Assembly: GCF_042242105.1 (NCBI RefSeq)
Contig: NC_092029.1
Coordinates: 17,966,885-18,030,884, forward strand
Origin: Pempheris klunzingeri
Lineage: Eukaryota > Chordata > Actinopteri > Acropomatiformes > Pempheridae
Direction of reading: 5' to 3'
DNA: 64,000 bases
The position numbers and the translations under genes are program-made. Below the pieces are notes generated by a model. It was given only the letters and a program-made list of their open reading frames with translations, was not told where the DNA came from and searched no databases. Within the stretch, counting starts at the first letter, position 1, and each line of letters opens with the position of its first letter. Positions 42,801-55,326 of the stretch are shown here, piece by piece.

Positions 42801-45800
42801 TACAGAAAAATGAAGTTACAGAACAGAGAATGGAGAAGTCTGCCACCTAAATCTAAAGAGAGAGATTTGTCAGATTTCAGTCATTGTTTGCTTATAACAT
42901 AAAATTAAACACAGACATGAACAAAGTAAAGTTTTCCTCTGTCTCACTGACCATGGCAGACAAATTACGTTCCACCAAAGAGTCTTTGGTCCTCCGCTGA
43001 TTGGACTTTGGTATTGTTAGACTAAACAGGCATTTCCTGTGCTCGTAGGATCGCGGATCCAGACCAGCCAGTTCTATGGTTAGACCAGATGCCCGCCAGG
43101 AGTCTCAGTCGAGGCTTCAACAACCACATCAATCTAATCAGGTAACAAGTTGGCCCCGAGGACGGTGTCAGACGCTCTCATCGGCCCCTTGAGCAACTTG
43201 AATTTCCACACGGCCTTGCTTTGGGCTTTTCTCAACTTTGTAGTGCAAAAGCATTTTTCACATTTCTTGTAATATGACCCAGTTTCTTCTGTTTTTGAAT
43301 TGACTGCAGCTTTGGTTCTGACAGGTCCACTGAAAGCACTTTTCTGACAGTATGTTGAAATGATTTTTTCTGTCTCTTTTTTTTTTTTTTCCCTTCAGGG
43401 GACAGATTATCAACATCAGATACCTGGCCTACTTTGACAACATCCTCGACTTCATCAAAGACAGAATACTGGTGTACCATGGGTAACTAAACCAAAACCT
43501 CACCCAGTTTCTATCTATCTATGACTTTAAAAACACTTATAGAACACTTGTTTAATGATGTTGCTGCAATATTTTGAATTATTTACATTCTTTCCATCCA
43601 CTTACACTGAAAAACTCATTTGAATCACAGAACTCCAAATTGCCTTAAACGCTAGCACAATTCAGCCTAGCTGTAACCCGCTACATATTTGAGGTTATCA
43701 TCAGGATGTCTCACCTAAATAATTTCACAGTAGTTATATTATTATGTTGCCTGCTGCATGCTTCCCACAAAGTTGGATTATGCAAATTCTTTTTTCCTCC
43801 AGGCTTTATTCATTTTGCATGAGATTGTTGAGAAAAGTGTCCTATGCAAATATTAATGAATTATTTTTTTTTTTTCTTCATCAGTTTTCTCACTCTTCTG
43901 ATTTCATTAACTAATAAGTTCTTGTTGTCTGCCTCAGGGCGTACAACCCCAGAGGACTCTTAGAGGTTCGCCAAGCTCTTGAAAATGTGAATAAAGTAGA
44001 AGATCTTCTTCCCATAATGAAGGTAAGGACGAAAAAAGAGGAAACTTAGCTGGGAAAGAAGTGAACAAGAGGAAAAGACGATGAGTGATTTAGAAAAGAT
44101 GTTTCACACACACTCTCAACTCCACTTTCTTGTTCTGTCTGGAGTTTTCAGTCACGTCGCACTGCCCTCGTAAGCGGACCTTGAGTTGAGATTGTTTTGT
44201 TCCATAGTTGGTTTGCCAAATGTCTTTCTGTATGAGACCTTTGAAGCAGCACATGTAGTTGTTGTTGTTTTCAGCGGTTTTGCGCCTTGTAGCCGTTCAG
44301 CAGTGAAAACTCAGGATGGTTGTCTGTGTGTTTTATTTTCTGAAGCAGTTCAATAGTAAAACCAGAGATGGCTTCACCGTCAACTCCAAAGTGCCGAGTG
44401 TAAAGGATACTGGGAAGGAGTATGACGGTTTTACCATCACCATCACCGGAGACAGGTACGGAGTCAGCCAATTAATTTAATGTACTGTACAATCTGCAGT
44501 GTGGCCTTTTTTAGTTCACATGTACCTGTATTTTAGAGACAATACCATTAGATGTCATATAGAAATAGAATTGATATAATAAAATATGCATGAAAGTAAT
44601 ATATAATAAGAAAGAAAGAAAGAAAGAAACATTTGAATATATAAATAAAAAGTTACAGGAAGAGTTGCAGGACACTGACATATGTAAATGGTGGCATGTT
44701 TGCACAATAGTTATTTACCATAGAACTCATTTTTACAGCATGAAATGATGAGTTAAGAGCACTAAGTGAGTACCAGTCCCCTCTTTTGAACAGTTTTCTG
44801 TATTTTAGGGTGGGAAACATGCTGTTCTCAGTAGAGACCCAGACGACAGAAGAGCGGACGCAGCAGTACCAGTCAGAGATAGAGTCCATCTACAAAGACC
44901 TCACTGCCAAAGGAAAGGCATTAATGCTGTCCACTGAACTAGGGGTAAGACTTATCTCTCCAGTTAACTGGAAGCTTTCTGTTGGCACGACTTAAGCATT
45001 TTACACATAATAGAGAGCAGACACGTGTTCAGTACAGTGATTTGTGAGATGGTGGGAAACATTACATTTACGGGCAGTTTTAAATCGATCTTAACCCGAG
45101 GAGACAAAAAGTGCCCAATGAAAGCTTACAGCAGCGTCAGCAGGTTGTTAAGAGTAACCAGGATGTTGATTTCAGTGCTTTAAAGAGCACAGACTTCCAT
45201 TTACCTCTGTTGTATTGGGGTGGAGGCAGAAGTCTCAGCACAAGGAGATCTTTTAACCTCTGCAAATAAAATGTGACAGAGCTGAAAGAAATAATAGAGT
45301 TATTGATTTGTCATTTGGCAGAAAGTTAATGGCCACCATTGTATATTACTAGATTTTATTATTAGATTTATCATTATATTATTGGATTTTATATTGCTGT
45401 AAATTGATGCATACAATACAAATTTGCAAGTATTGATCCTTTAAATTGTACTGCTGGGAATTGGGTCAGAGCAGCACGAGGCGGTCAGAGAAAACTGACT
45501 GGGACATAAAGTAAAACAGTAATAGAGAACTAAGTGAACAGCCAGCACAGAAAGTTTCCCCCACAGCGTCTGACAACAGTCACCTCATTTTGCTGTTGAA
45601 ACTCTCCTCTCCTCTCACTTCCCCCTTCCTTTCCTCACTTACCTTTTGCAGGAATATCACAGCTTTCATTTTTCTGCACTTTACAGGGTTTTAGCACATT
45701 TAGATGTATTTCTCAGCTGGTTGCTGTAGACAGCTGTCTGCCTAACTGCATAGGAAAAGAGAGACTTTTAGACTTTATTATATGATATATTAATCCAAGC

Positions 45801-48800
45801 ATGAAAGAAGCCTTTTCACTTACTAAAAAGTCTGCCTGACTCAGTTTCTCTGATTGTTCAGCTTTTTGTTATTGTCACACTGATTTATACTGACAGCTGT
45901 AAGAACACCCAACAATGCCCCTTTAACTAGACATGGCTATTAACTGTGATCTGAAACCGACATCTGGGACAATATGAATATCCCCTTTTGTGTTTCGACT
46001 CTTGGCTCTTTTTATTATGTCTTCGGCCCTCTCCGGTTTCACCGTGTCTCGATAAACTGAAAAGGAAGACAATACACAGGGAAGACAGTTGACAACATGT
46101 CTGCAGAAACTCTTGCTCAGTTTGTAATGCAACAGTTGACTCTGTGATGGCTTTTGTTCTTTCAGGATGCAGATGCTGTGTGTAACCTGATCCTCTCCTT
46201 GGTTTATTACTTCTGCAACCTCATGCCCCTCTCCAGAGGATCCAGGTAAAAAGCAAAACAGCCAGCAGGCCAAACGTTATATAGTTCCATGGCTGAGTAA
46301 CCTATGGGAGAGTCTTGTGTTTTCCCGTGATCTATCTGCCCTGACAGGTTTAATTACCCTAACCCAGGTTGACTAACCCTAACCCTACCCCTAACCCTAA
46401 CCCTACCCCCTTTGGCAAAAAAACGTTAGAAACTGCTCTTAAAAACAGCAATTAGAACCATGATCACATGAACTCACAACTGCTTTTTTCAAATAATCAA
46501 GTCAACCATTTGCACTTCAGAGTAAAACAGGAAATTTAAATGTAGACTCGTCGACTAGTTTAAACTTGGTTGGCTGAGTTTGGCTAGCAGTGCTAGCGCC
46601 TGCAGCCTGATGTCTGCATGCCTGTGCCAAATGTGATTACGCACTGCGCCAGTCCACCGGTTATGTACCTGTTTACGCAGACACATACACACACCCCTAG
46701 ATGGAAATACTGCCATGTACCATGCTGATTTTATAAGATGTCATCGTAGTTTACATGCTAGCTACCAGGGCTACACGTAAAGTTAAGTGGCGTTGGACAT
46801 AGCTTAGCTTTGGCCCCTTCCAGGGCTGTGGCGGATTGTTGCGTAACATCTAAGATAAAACAGTTCACCTGTGTTTGACACTAAATAGCCCGCGAGTGTT
46901 ACACCACTAATTATAATATACTAGCGTTGTGAAATCCCTCAGGTATGTATTAGTAGGCTGTAATCCTCAAACTTTGTGAGTTTCAAGTCATAAAAGTGTT
47001 TCATACTCTCTCCTCCACATGGAGTTTGTGGCAACTTTCTGGAGAGGAAACCTGCCAGGCTGCAAGTTGCAGCTCTCTAAACGCCCTGACATGACTTCTG
47101 CTCAAAGAATAACTTGTTCTGCCTTCAGTGTGCTAAAGAGCACTCTGGGTTTTAAACTCTACATATGATACTAAAGTGTTTTCCTCATCTGCCTGTCCTC
47201 AGCGTGGTGGCTTACTCAGTCGTGATGGGGGCACTGATGGCCAGTGGGAAAGAAGTCATTGGTCGGATCCCGAAAGGAAAGGTACAGATGATCTCCTTTC
47301 ATGATGATCTAACTTCTGTTTTTGATATGAAAGGTGTACATTACATAATGGGGCAACCTGACCAGGGGAACAATATGACTTGTTGGCGAAACTAAATCTT
47401 ACCAGCTGTTACAAAGTCTGTCCTCATTATGTCCATGTTTCTTTTTCCTAGAATAAAGAATCTCTGGTGACGGGTGGATCTTAAGTAAATAAAGTCTTTG
47501 ACGTGGATGAAACAAGAGAACATGCAGAAAATGATATTCATGTTTTGAGCCTAACTGCAGATAATCTGCTACTAGTGTCAAAGAGATGACAGATTTTTAT
47601 TGGCATTTCTTTCAGTTAAATTATTTTTAGATGCCTGAAGAGGTCAAATAAAAAACCTCAGTATTTCACTAGTCTTAAGGTGTCACCTGGCCAAGAAACT
47701 ACATTTGGTTGTAAACAAGGTAGTTGAATTTCTGGTACATGGTCATACAGCGGGTAAAATAAGTGTTGGACACTTATTATTAATATATTTAATACTTCGT
47801 ACAAAAGCCTTTGTTGGTAATGACAGCTTCAAGATGCCTCCTGTATGGAGAAACTAGTCACATGCAATGCTCAGGTGTGATTTTGGCCCATTCTTCCACA
47901 CAAACAGTCTTCAAATCTAGAAGGCTTCATGGGCCTCTTCTGTGAACTCTGATCTTTAGGTCTTTCCATAGATTTTCTATTGGATTCAAGTCAGGTGACT
48001 GGCTGGGCCATTCTAGCAGCTTTATTTTCCTTTGCTGTGTGTTTGGGATCATTGTCTTGCTGAAATGCCCACCCTCGTTTCATCTTCATCATCCTGGTAG
48101 ATGGCAGCAGATTTTTTTTATCAAGAATCTCAGAAAAATCAATTCTAAATCAGTTCAGTGTTGGTCTCATCTGACCGGACTATATTCTCTAAGTATTTCA
48201 CAGGCTTGTCCAAATGTTGTGCAGCAAACTTTAAACAAGCTTCAACTTTTCACTTCAAGCTTCAACTTTTCACTTCAAATCTTGCGAGGAGCACCTGGTC
48301 ATGGCCGGTTTATGGGGAATTTATGTTCCCTCCACTTCCGGATCACGGCCTCAACAGGGCTCACTGGAAGTTTAGAAATTCTTGTGTAACCAATGCCATC
48401 AGTACGTTTTGCAACAATAAGGTTGTGCAAGTCTTGAGCGAGCTCTTTGCCTTTACCCATCATGAGATGTTTCTTGTGTGACACGCTGGTAATGAGACAC
48501 CTTTTTATAGGCCGTCAGTTGGGCCTGAAGCAGCTGATGTTAATTTGAACTGACAAAGGGCAGGATTGCTTTCTAATTACTGACTGATTTCAGCTGGTGT
48601 CTCAGCTCTCCGTGCCTTCTTGCACCTCCCTTTCTTCATGTGCTCAATACTTCTTCCCTCTGTCATTTCACATTATTACACATAACTTAATTCATGGACA
48701 TCTATGGTTTGATGTCTTTGCATGTGTGGATTGCATGGGGTTGTTACCAACATCTGGTGAAAATTCCATGTCAGTAGCACCTTTAGAAATATATTTACTG

Positions 48801-49261
48801 AGAAAAATGGTGACAATATTATGAATACTACGAATACTTACCTGCTGTATTTAGGAAATAATGAACCTCAAAATAAGGGAGATTGCAGCCACAGGAAGTT
48901 TGTGTCACTGCATCAGTAAAGCCTTGTTTGCACCTGCCTGCACTGAGTATGTATCCTCTAAACTGGGTTCGTTCTGTATTGTTTCAGCTGGTGGATTTTG
49001 AGGCCATGACCACACCCAGTCCAGACAGCTTCAGTAAAACAGCAAAGAGCTGGATGAACCTCAAGAGGTACAAAACAAAACTCTGTGTTTGTCATTCATC
49101 TTCTCGGCAGACATTCTTATTTTTCATTACGTTTCCTCCTCAACAGTTTGCCAAGTTGGTACCAGAGTCTTCCATCTGTAGCAGAGACCTTCCCGTCCAG
49201 CAGAACGATGATCGAGGTCCTCAACACAGACTCATCCTCACACTGTCCAAAGAAGTCCTAA
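29646..49261 (+). CDS. ttc13: Tetratricopeptide repeat protein 13
   Basis: TTC13 is a conserved TPR protein of unsettled function. Twenty-three exons join in frame to 826 residues (human 860): 29646-29814, 30673-30767, 32546-32621, 32716-32786, 32923-32988, 33693-33785, 34965-35081, 35178-35288, 39870-39952, 40077-40218, 40438-40612, 41325-41481, 41919-42049, 42142-42274, 43049-43141, 43399-43482, 43938-44022, 44346-44455, 44809-44944, 46166-46245, 47203-47281, 48988-49067 and 49147-49261. A signal-peptide-like hydrophobic N terminus covers residues 1-23. TPR units fill about 113-400 (for example [20 protein letters not shown]). The large conserved C-terminal region includes [18 protein letters not shown] and [15 protein letters not shown]. 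Exon 5 has a purine-rich acceptor (GAAAAAG). Exon 18 has a tandem AAGCAG acceptor. Introns 8, 20 and 21 are large and repeat-bearing. Confidence 0.96.
30565..30590. repeat. TA microsatellite in ttc13 intron 1
   Basis: About 13 TA units, 83 bases before exon 2. Confidence 0.9.
30780..30806. repeat. CA microsatellite just after a ttc13 donor
   Basis: About 13 CA units begin 12 bases after the exon 2 donor (GTGAGA at 30768). CA repeats bind hnRNP L and can modulate a nearby 5' splice site. Confidence 0.9.
31745..31910 (+). repeat. Dispersed repeat fragment in ttc13 intron 2
   Basis: TTCAGAGGCCTGATGGCTTG, CTGAACCTGCTGGTTTGGGT and CTCCTGTACCGCCTGCCAGA are phrases of a widespread fish interspersed repeat. 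The A/T-rich AGTAATAAA-like stretch from about 31510 may belong to the same insertion. I do not assign its class. Confidence 0.5.
33803..33859. repeat. CA then GA compound microsatellite after a ttc13 donor
   Basis: About 14 CA units start 17 bases after the exon 6 donor (33786), followed by about 10 GA units at 33840-33859. Confidence 0.9.
36213..36785 (+). mobile_element. Deleted Tc1/mariner-like transposon in ttc13 intron 8
   Basis: The left end CAGTACAGGCCAAAAGTTTG and the right end (inverted) CAGTACGGGCCAAAAGTTTG form long inverted repeats that continue through GGACACACCTTCTCATTCAATG. A TA lies at each side (36211-36212 and 36786-36787), the Tc1 target duplication. The 573-base body keeps only the 3' end of a Tc1 transposase: about 28 codons from 36536 to a stop at 36622, including [20 protein letters not shown]. 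The rest of the transposase is deleted, so the copy is non-autonomous. Confidence 0.9.
37963..38001 (+). repeat. Degenerate TTAGGG-like short repeat
   Basis: TTTAGGGTTTAGAGTTAC and TATAGGGTTTAGGGTTAC are tandem, telomere-like words in ttc13 intron 8. Confidence 0.6.
38820..39250. repeat. Long copy of the teleost dispersed repeat
   Basis: It contains CTGTGAAACTTTGTACATGC, ATTCATGGTCCCCAGAGAAT, the 'AACTTTGTGTTGAGTCCTAC' tract and repeated TTAGCATGCTGATG-like words, all typical of the family also seen at 8340 and 21640. It lies in ttc13 intron 8. Confidence 0.6.
46355..46409 (+). repeat. Interstitial telomere-like CCCTAA repeat
   Basis: A run of AACCCT/ACCCCT words including CTAACCCTAACCCTAC occurs in ttc13 intron 20. 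It is about 55 bases and imperfect. Confidence 0.75.
47748..48847 (-). mobile_element. Decayed full-length-class Tc1-like transposon in ttc13 intron 21
   Basis: The left end CAGCGGGTAAAATAAGTGTT and the degraded right end GAATACTTACCTGCTG form inverted repeats. A TA lies at each side (47746-47747 and 48848-48849). The minus strand carries transposase relics: a helix-turn-helix N-terminal part near 48484-48299 with [26 protein letters not shown] and IRKWREHKF, and further relics towards 47860. Frameshifts and stops break the frame, so it is a pseudogene. It is a different Tc1 family from the one at 36213-36785. Confidence 0.85.
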
Positions 49262-49292
49262 CACGACTTGCGCACAGGGGAGAAGTGGGTTT

Positions 49293-49298
49293 AATAAA
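49293..49298 (+). terminator. Possible proximal polyadenylation signal of ttc13
   Basis: AATAAA lies 31 bases after the ttc13 stop. A distal candidate at 51555-51560 is followed by the GT-rich CTGTTGTTGTTTTTTTTC, a stronger downstream element. Confidence 0.4.
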
Positions 49299-51554
49299 GT
49301 CTTAATAATGGAGCTTCTACACTGGGCAGACCTAAGGGACCTTCTTCTGCAACCCAAACTAAAGTGGACCGAGTTCTTCAACAACATCTTAGCTGTAATG
49401 GTAATCATTTCAGTTAGAAGACAGGAAGTCTGTCTCTCTGTCTCATTCACTATTCTTTCTCTCCTCTTACTCTATATTTTGAATTTGTTGATACATATTC
49501 AAAATATTGCCTCAGAGAGACTTTTGTGAGTGACGGCCAGTATTTGGTTTGCGGAAAACTGCAATTCCTCTTATTTCTTACTTAATTATATTGATATCAA
49601 ATCTCCACATTCTGCTCGGCTTTCAGTCGTCCTCCCTTTTTTAAAAACTCACTCACGCACAGCTCTTAACACCACAACAAAGGAAGCAAGCAACAGCAGC
49701 TCATAGAACACATTTGGTAAAAGCTCCGTATTGAATCTTTAGCTCGGAGAGACATTTTGGTGTCTGTGACAACACTACCTTGAATTAGTGCCACGGTTTT
49801 CACAGTTTGGGATGCAGAAGCGACTCTGTCCACCCGCGCTGTTTCTCTGCTTCATAGGCCTCACGCTGAAACACCCAAAGCACAAAGCCCAACTCACGAA
49901 CCATCAGCACGAACAATCTTCTGTTGCATTAGTCCTGCATTAGCTTTAGGTCACCTGTGAACTTTAAATTGGAGGTTCATTTGTTAATCGTTGGCTAAGT
50001 TTTGTATTGACACCACTGTCGGGTATCTAAAAGTTTTATTCAACATTCAAGATCGTAATTGGCCCTTTAAACTTACTTTAAATTCTCTAAACACACAGCC
50101 TATCAGCAGAGAAGGAGTTCGGGGATGTTGAAAATACGAAACGGAAACCTTCAGGGCTATCGAATTCCACCTTGGATACTTGAAGTCTCTTTGATTTAGT
50201 TTTCTCGACACTTGCAGGAAGCGTTGCTTCTCTTATCGGGGGGGCACCGAAACCCCGCTTTCATTTAATGTGACCAATAAAGGGTTGGTAAAACAACCGG
50301 CCGGCTGCTGAACTAGAACGAGAGCAGTCAGAGATTTCAGAGACTTTTCAGAGAAACGTGCGGTTTAAGTATTTTGTTTCAGTTTCTTGCGTAAAAATCC
50401 GAACCGGAGCAACTGAAATAGAAGCTGAGAAATAAAGACACCTGAATGTCCTCCGACTCTCTGACTGTTGTAGAGGATTGATTACAGGTGGGATGGGGGG
50501 GGGGACGAAGGAGCACAGCACACGGTTATTTTCTTTCCTATCATTCCTTTCACTTGCATCGGATGCCGTCTGTGTGTCTGGCATTTCTTAACTTTGGATT
50601 TGAATGAATTTGCCCGTACGAGCCGTTCTTTAACACACCTTAGATTAATAGTGTGAGAGAGGAAAAGCTCACATCCCTCCGAATGTCTCTCTGTTTATTT
50701 TTTTTTTTTACATAAATGAGTTGACTTTGCAAGGCCACTCTGTCTCATCACTTCACAGATATCTGCAGAAAACCTGGCCGTTTAAGTGGCTGTAAATTTG
50801 AAAGTGTTTGTGTTTGGTTGGTGTGGTTTTCTGTTTGGTTTTCTCTGTGTTGAAAGTGAATTAGTTTAAAAGTTCCCGATTTTGACATTGGATTCCTCCA
50901 GTGGATGCAAATCAAAAAAACCGACAGTGCGTTATGCTTTTCATAATTCGAGCTCACGTTGTTTTAATTTGGCAAATGGTCCTACGGGGGAAGTTAGTGG
51001 GATGTGATGTTTACATGGAGCAACCTTCTAGAACAAATTACCTGGGTGAGAGGCATTAAGGCTGATTAGTGTGGACACACCTGCTGCCTGCCTTTTTTTT
51101 AAATGACTCGTCAGTGTTGGTTTAAGCACAAGGAGGAATCATCTGACAGTCTTTTGAACAAATTTCAGCGGTTTTCTTTCTCTCGTACTGAACCTTAATT
51201 GATTTCAAGGCCTTTAACGCTAAAGTATCATCACTGAAAGTCAGATCAGTGCTGCAGTAGTTCTTCACTGAATGTCCAGTTTCCTCATTTTCTAGTCAAA
51301 GTAGATAATTTCCACAAAGTACGAACAAATGCAATCTGTCCAGTGGCAGATCTAATTTAATTCTGTGCACGGTCAAAAGTCCTACACTTGTTTTGCTTCC
51401 TCTCACTCGTCGTCTTCACATCGATGAATGTGCTGACCGGCCGTCACTTTCTTTGTCGCGCTGGGTGACCCAGTCATCCAGTGCTACGGTGGGCTTTAGA
51501 GTTAAAAACTTGAAGGAATGTTTTATTGAATGAGTGAATGAATGTTCAGCAGTC

Positions 51555-51560
51555 AATAAA
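51555..51560 (+). terminator. Possible distal polyadenylation signal of ttc13
   Basis: AATAAA is followed about 25-45 bases later by TGTTGTTGTTTTTTT. It would give a 2.3-kb 3' UTR. Confidence 0.4.
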
Positions 51561-52634
51561 CCTGGTTGACAGTTTTAACAGACTCTGTTGTTGTTTTTTT
51601 TCTAGAAATAGAAATCTATGGAAGAAAAAACAAAACGTTTGGTTTTATACAATGAAAATACTAAATTGGGGAATGATTATGAGATCAGACTTATTAAGAT
51701 GGACCTACCAGGAGTGTTTTTTGTTCTCATGCATCGCTTCATGTATTTTTTTCTTTCCATACAGAGTGGACTGACAACACCAAGCTTTTACAGAACAGTC
51801 ATTTTATGCTCTTACAATCTCTTCTGGTACTCTGATATAACCATTCATATTTAACATTACCTAATAATGCTTATGATAATGCTAATAATAATAAAAACGT
51901 ATGTAAGGATCCAACACAACGTGCTATGGTCTGATCTTGACTTCACATTTAGCATGAAACTCTGCAACTGTTAAATAATGAGTATGTTAAAATTAGATTC
52001 AGTGAGAATGACTAAACTCTACCTTCCACTGTGAAACGGCACAGATTGTGTTTAACTGTATTAACTGTAGTTTTCCTCTTCGGGTACATGTCCTGATGCT
52101 GACCCACAGCTGGTGGTGTTCTTCCCCGTTGGTATCAGAGCCCTTCATGTACATTCAGATGACCTCCCTGTCTACCAGAGCCACGGTCAAGGCTCTCAAA
52201 GAAATCCTTACTCAAACTGTGTGGATTACTGTTGAAATATTCATAAATCTTATCAAAAAAGATTAAGAACATAAAACAGAAGGGCAGAAAACACTCAGCT
52301 ACATAAAGTACAACCACCACACTAACTGTAAAAACCAAAGCATTAATAACATGTAAAAAAATAGAATTAAGTCAGATTTGCTGCACATTATTTAATATTA
52401 ATTGAGACATTTTGAAATCAGGATTTTTACTTCTAATTCTGTTTTTCTTTTGTTTTTCCTTTTTCTTCCAAGTGCTACTGTTCACCACTAGGTGTTGCAT
52501 GCATGCTGAGTCCCTCTCGAGGTTTGAACGCCCACATGATCCCGTCACATGGGCTGCAGGGTGCCTCTCAGCTCAGGTGGCTGTTGGTTGGCCGTGAGCT
52601 TCTCAGTGCAGGAGAGAGAGAGCGGCCAGTGATC

Positions 52635-55292
52635 ATGGCTGAGGACGTGAGCGCATCTCAGGAGACTGTAACAGGGGCTCTGACTCTGTTGGTCAGTTTG
52701 GGGAAAGTCCTCCTCCAGGAAGCCAAGCGGGAAGCAGAAGGTAGGGCCGACGTAGAGGGAGGACGCGCTCCGAGCGCCAGACCTCATTAGATTTTTGGTT
52801 GTTTTAATATATTTTGCATGCAAAAAAGTTAGAAACTTGTAGTTTTAGGATGAACTCTATCTAGGAGCGAATTGTGTTGGTCTCATGAGTAATTCGGCGT
52901 AGAGTAGATATAAAGTAGCTTTATGTGCATACAATTATTTAACATAACATAACCGTGATCCAATAATAAAAAATAATACTTTACATTCTTGTTCCTACAT
53001 ACATTATATGTACGCCGAATTGAAGAATAAATCAGATGAGTTCGGGAATAATGTTAAATTTAGTTTAGTTTAGTAACCTTTCTATTACTGGAGTTCAAGT
53101 TCAGGTTCAAGGTTCAACCGGATATCCTTGTTATTGGGTCCCAGCTGAAGCAGCTGTCAGCCAGTGGTTTCCTCCCTCTACCTGTGAGGCCTGTTGATGG
53201 TCTGATTGCCTTAATAAGGGTTTGTGCTTTGAACAAGGCATCACCAAGCTTGTCCAAGCGCGGTTCATCACCTCAGAGACACAGAGAAGATCAGTATTGG
53301 TTATCCGCAGGGACTGATGCTCATGCTGTCCTCTCCTCGCACCTCGATTACTGCATCAGCACTTGAGCAAACCATTTTACAGACAAAAAAAAAACCTTCC
53401 ACAATGGCCTGGATCCAGTTTATATCACAGATCTTTAGTCCCCCATGATCCCTTGCCTGGTGTGAGGTCCTTGGACAGAGGTCTTCTGTGTCTTCCAGAG
53501 TCCTGGCTGACATCTAAAGGGGACAGAGCCTTTGCTGTCTTTGTTGCTTTTACTGTAAAACACTTGTTTTGCTCCATAATTGCTGCATAACTAAAGTTTA
53601 GTTGAGGTCTGTGGCTCCGTTTTCACTATGTAGGATGAAACTCGCAAACCAGTTGAAATAAATAGAGAGATACATTTGCTATCCCTCATTTCACGAGGAC
53701 AGGTGTTACACTCGGCCACGTTTTTCACAGCTATCATGTAATATGAGTATAATTCACAAGTCTCCTTCTGTAAAATTCATAAACCGGCCATATAACACGT
53801 GATTCTCGTGAGGCGGTAAAGCAGGTCGAGTCACTGGATTAAATGGCCCTCTGGCACGAAGGCGGTGTAATGTAATCCATGTCATGCTTGTTGCCAACAT
53901 TGCACAACGTTGCATCAATCAGAATGTATCTGACTTAATGGCCCTTTGTTCTCACACAGACTCCCTGGAGAAGTTTGTCCCACATAAGATTGCAACTTTA
54001 TTCGGCCTGATAGGAGCCGGAACGCAATTCTACAAGAGGTGAGGGTCCGGCACTGGCCACAGTGTGATTCAGTTCATCTGCTGTTGACCTGTATTACACA
54101 AAATGTTACTATATTTTTATACTGCGATACACTTGTGTGTGTGTGTTTTGTTACTGTCGAGCAGCCTTGGAGTGAAGAAGAGGAGCGAAGCAGAGGCCGT
54201 TTGGCAGAAGTCTTATCAGTAAGTATGGGTATATAATGATAATACCTGTATATCTTATTGTTATATTGGCAAAACCATATGAACTAAGGTGTGATCATGT
54301 GAATGATCTGAAGCTTGTTGAGTGGCAGTTAATTGACATGCCAATTGTAATAAGCCTGGGAATAATGGCACAAAGCTTTTGCCTGGCTGGTATGTGTTTG
54401 GGGAGCTGTTTTTTTTGGGGGGGGGGGGGTTCACAGGTTTCTAGAGGTCTTCTGTTCCTCATTTCAATGGATAATTGTCCTCATTCCCTCCTGCATGTTT
54501 GTCATAAGACATTATAGGGATGCGTTACAAGTTTATAAGTTACTTTGTTTAAACCTGCACTAAGTGCCCCCCCCCCCCGCCCCATTTGCATTTAACAAAC
54601 AACCCAGTGGTCCCAAAATACTTTGCTGCATGACAGTACTGATGAACTTCACCGTCAAAAAAATGTAATACAGGCGAAGGTGACCCGCCGTTAAGACACC
54701 AGCCGATGGGTGTCGGATGTGACGTCATCGTCTTATTAGCTCTGAAGGGAAGTGAAACCTGGTTGTCGGCACTTTTTCATCACACAAAGTTTGTGTTTTT
54801 CCAGCCATGCAGCGGTGAGAGAGCAGGTAGAGGAACTTCTGCAGCTGGAGGTCTGTATGTCCGGAAGCCTTTTTGCTTTTTTAAAAAAATGTTTCAGGAC
54901 CTAAATTCAGCTCTGATTTTTACTTTGACTTAAAATTCAAATTCTCTAGTTTTTCTTCTACTCAAAAACATAATTTTATAGAATGTGTCCACATGGATTC
55001 CTGCAATAAAACAATACCACCTGCCAGTACATCGTCTCTTTATGAGTCTGTGGCATTAAAACATTTGATAAAATCGGCGTAAACCAGTAAAAGTGATCTT
55101 GTTTGATTGGAAACAAGAACACTGGATTAGATCTTTTCTATTTTCTTATACATTAGTTCACTATTGATTCATAATGCTTAAAGGAATCACAGATTTATGG
55201 GTCTTTACTTTATGTGTTGATTGATTTGTTTTTTGTATTTAGTTAGTGTCTTTAAACTAGTCTGTGATTGCCGTGATGCACTGGGGCTTATG

Positions 55293-55326
<34 letters not shown>

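Larger units (their letters stand above)
49262..52634. other. ttc13 3' UTR and spacer before selenol
   Basis: No coding exon is recognised. The left part is probably ttc13 3' UTR. The last 100-130 bases before 52635 are the likely selenol leader. G and T homopolymers (about 50496-50503 and 50698-50709) are present. No transposon ends are clear here. Confidence 0.5.

Noticed and set aside
52048-52266. Short open frame before selenol as a possible extra exon
   Set aside because: It has no splice-compatible ends or protein similarity. The selenol ATG at 52635 has a good context and a family-like start.
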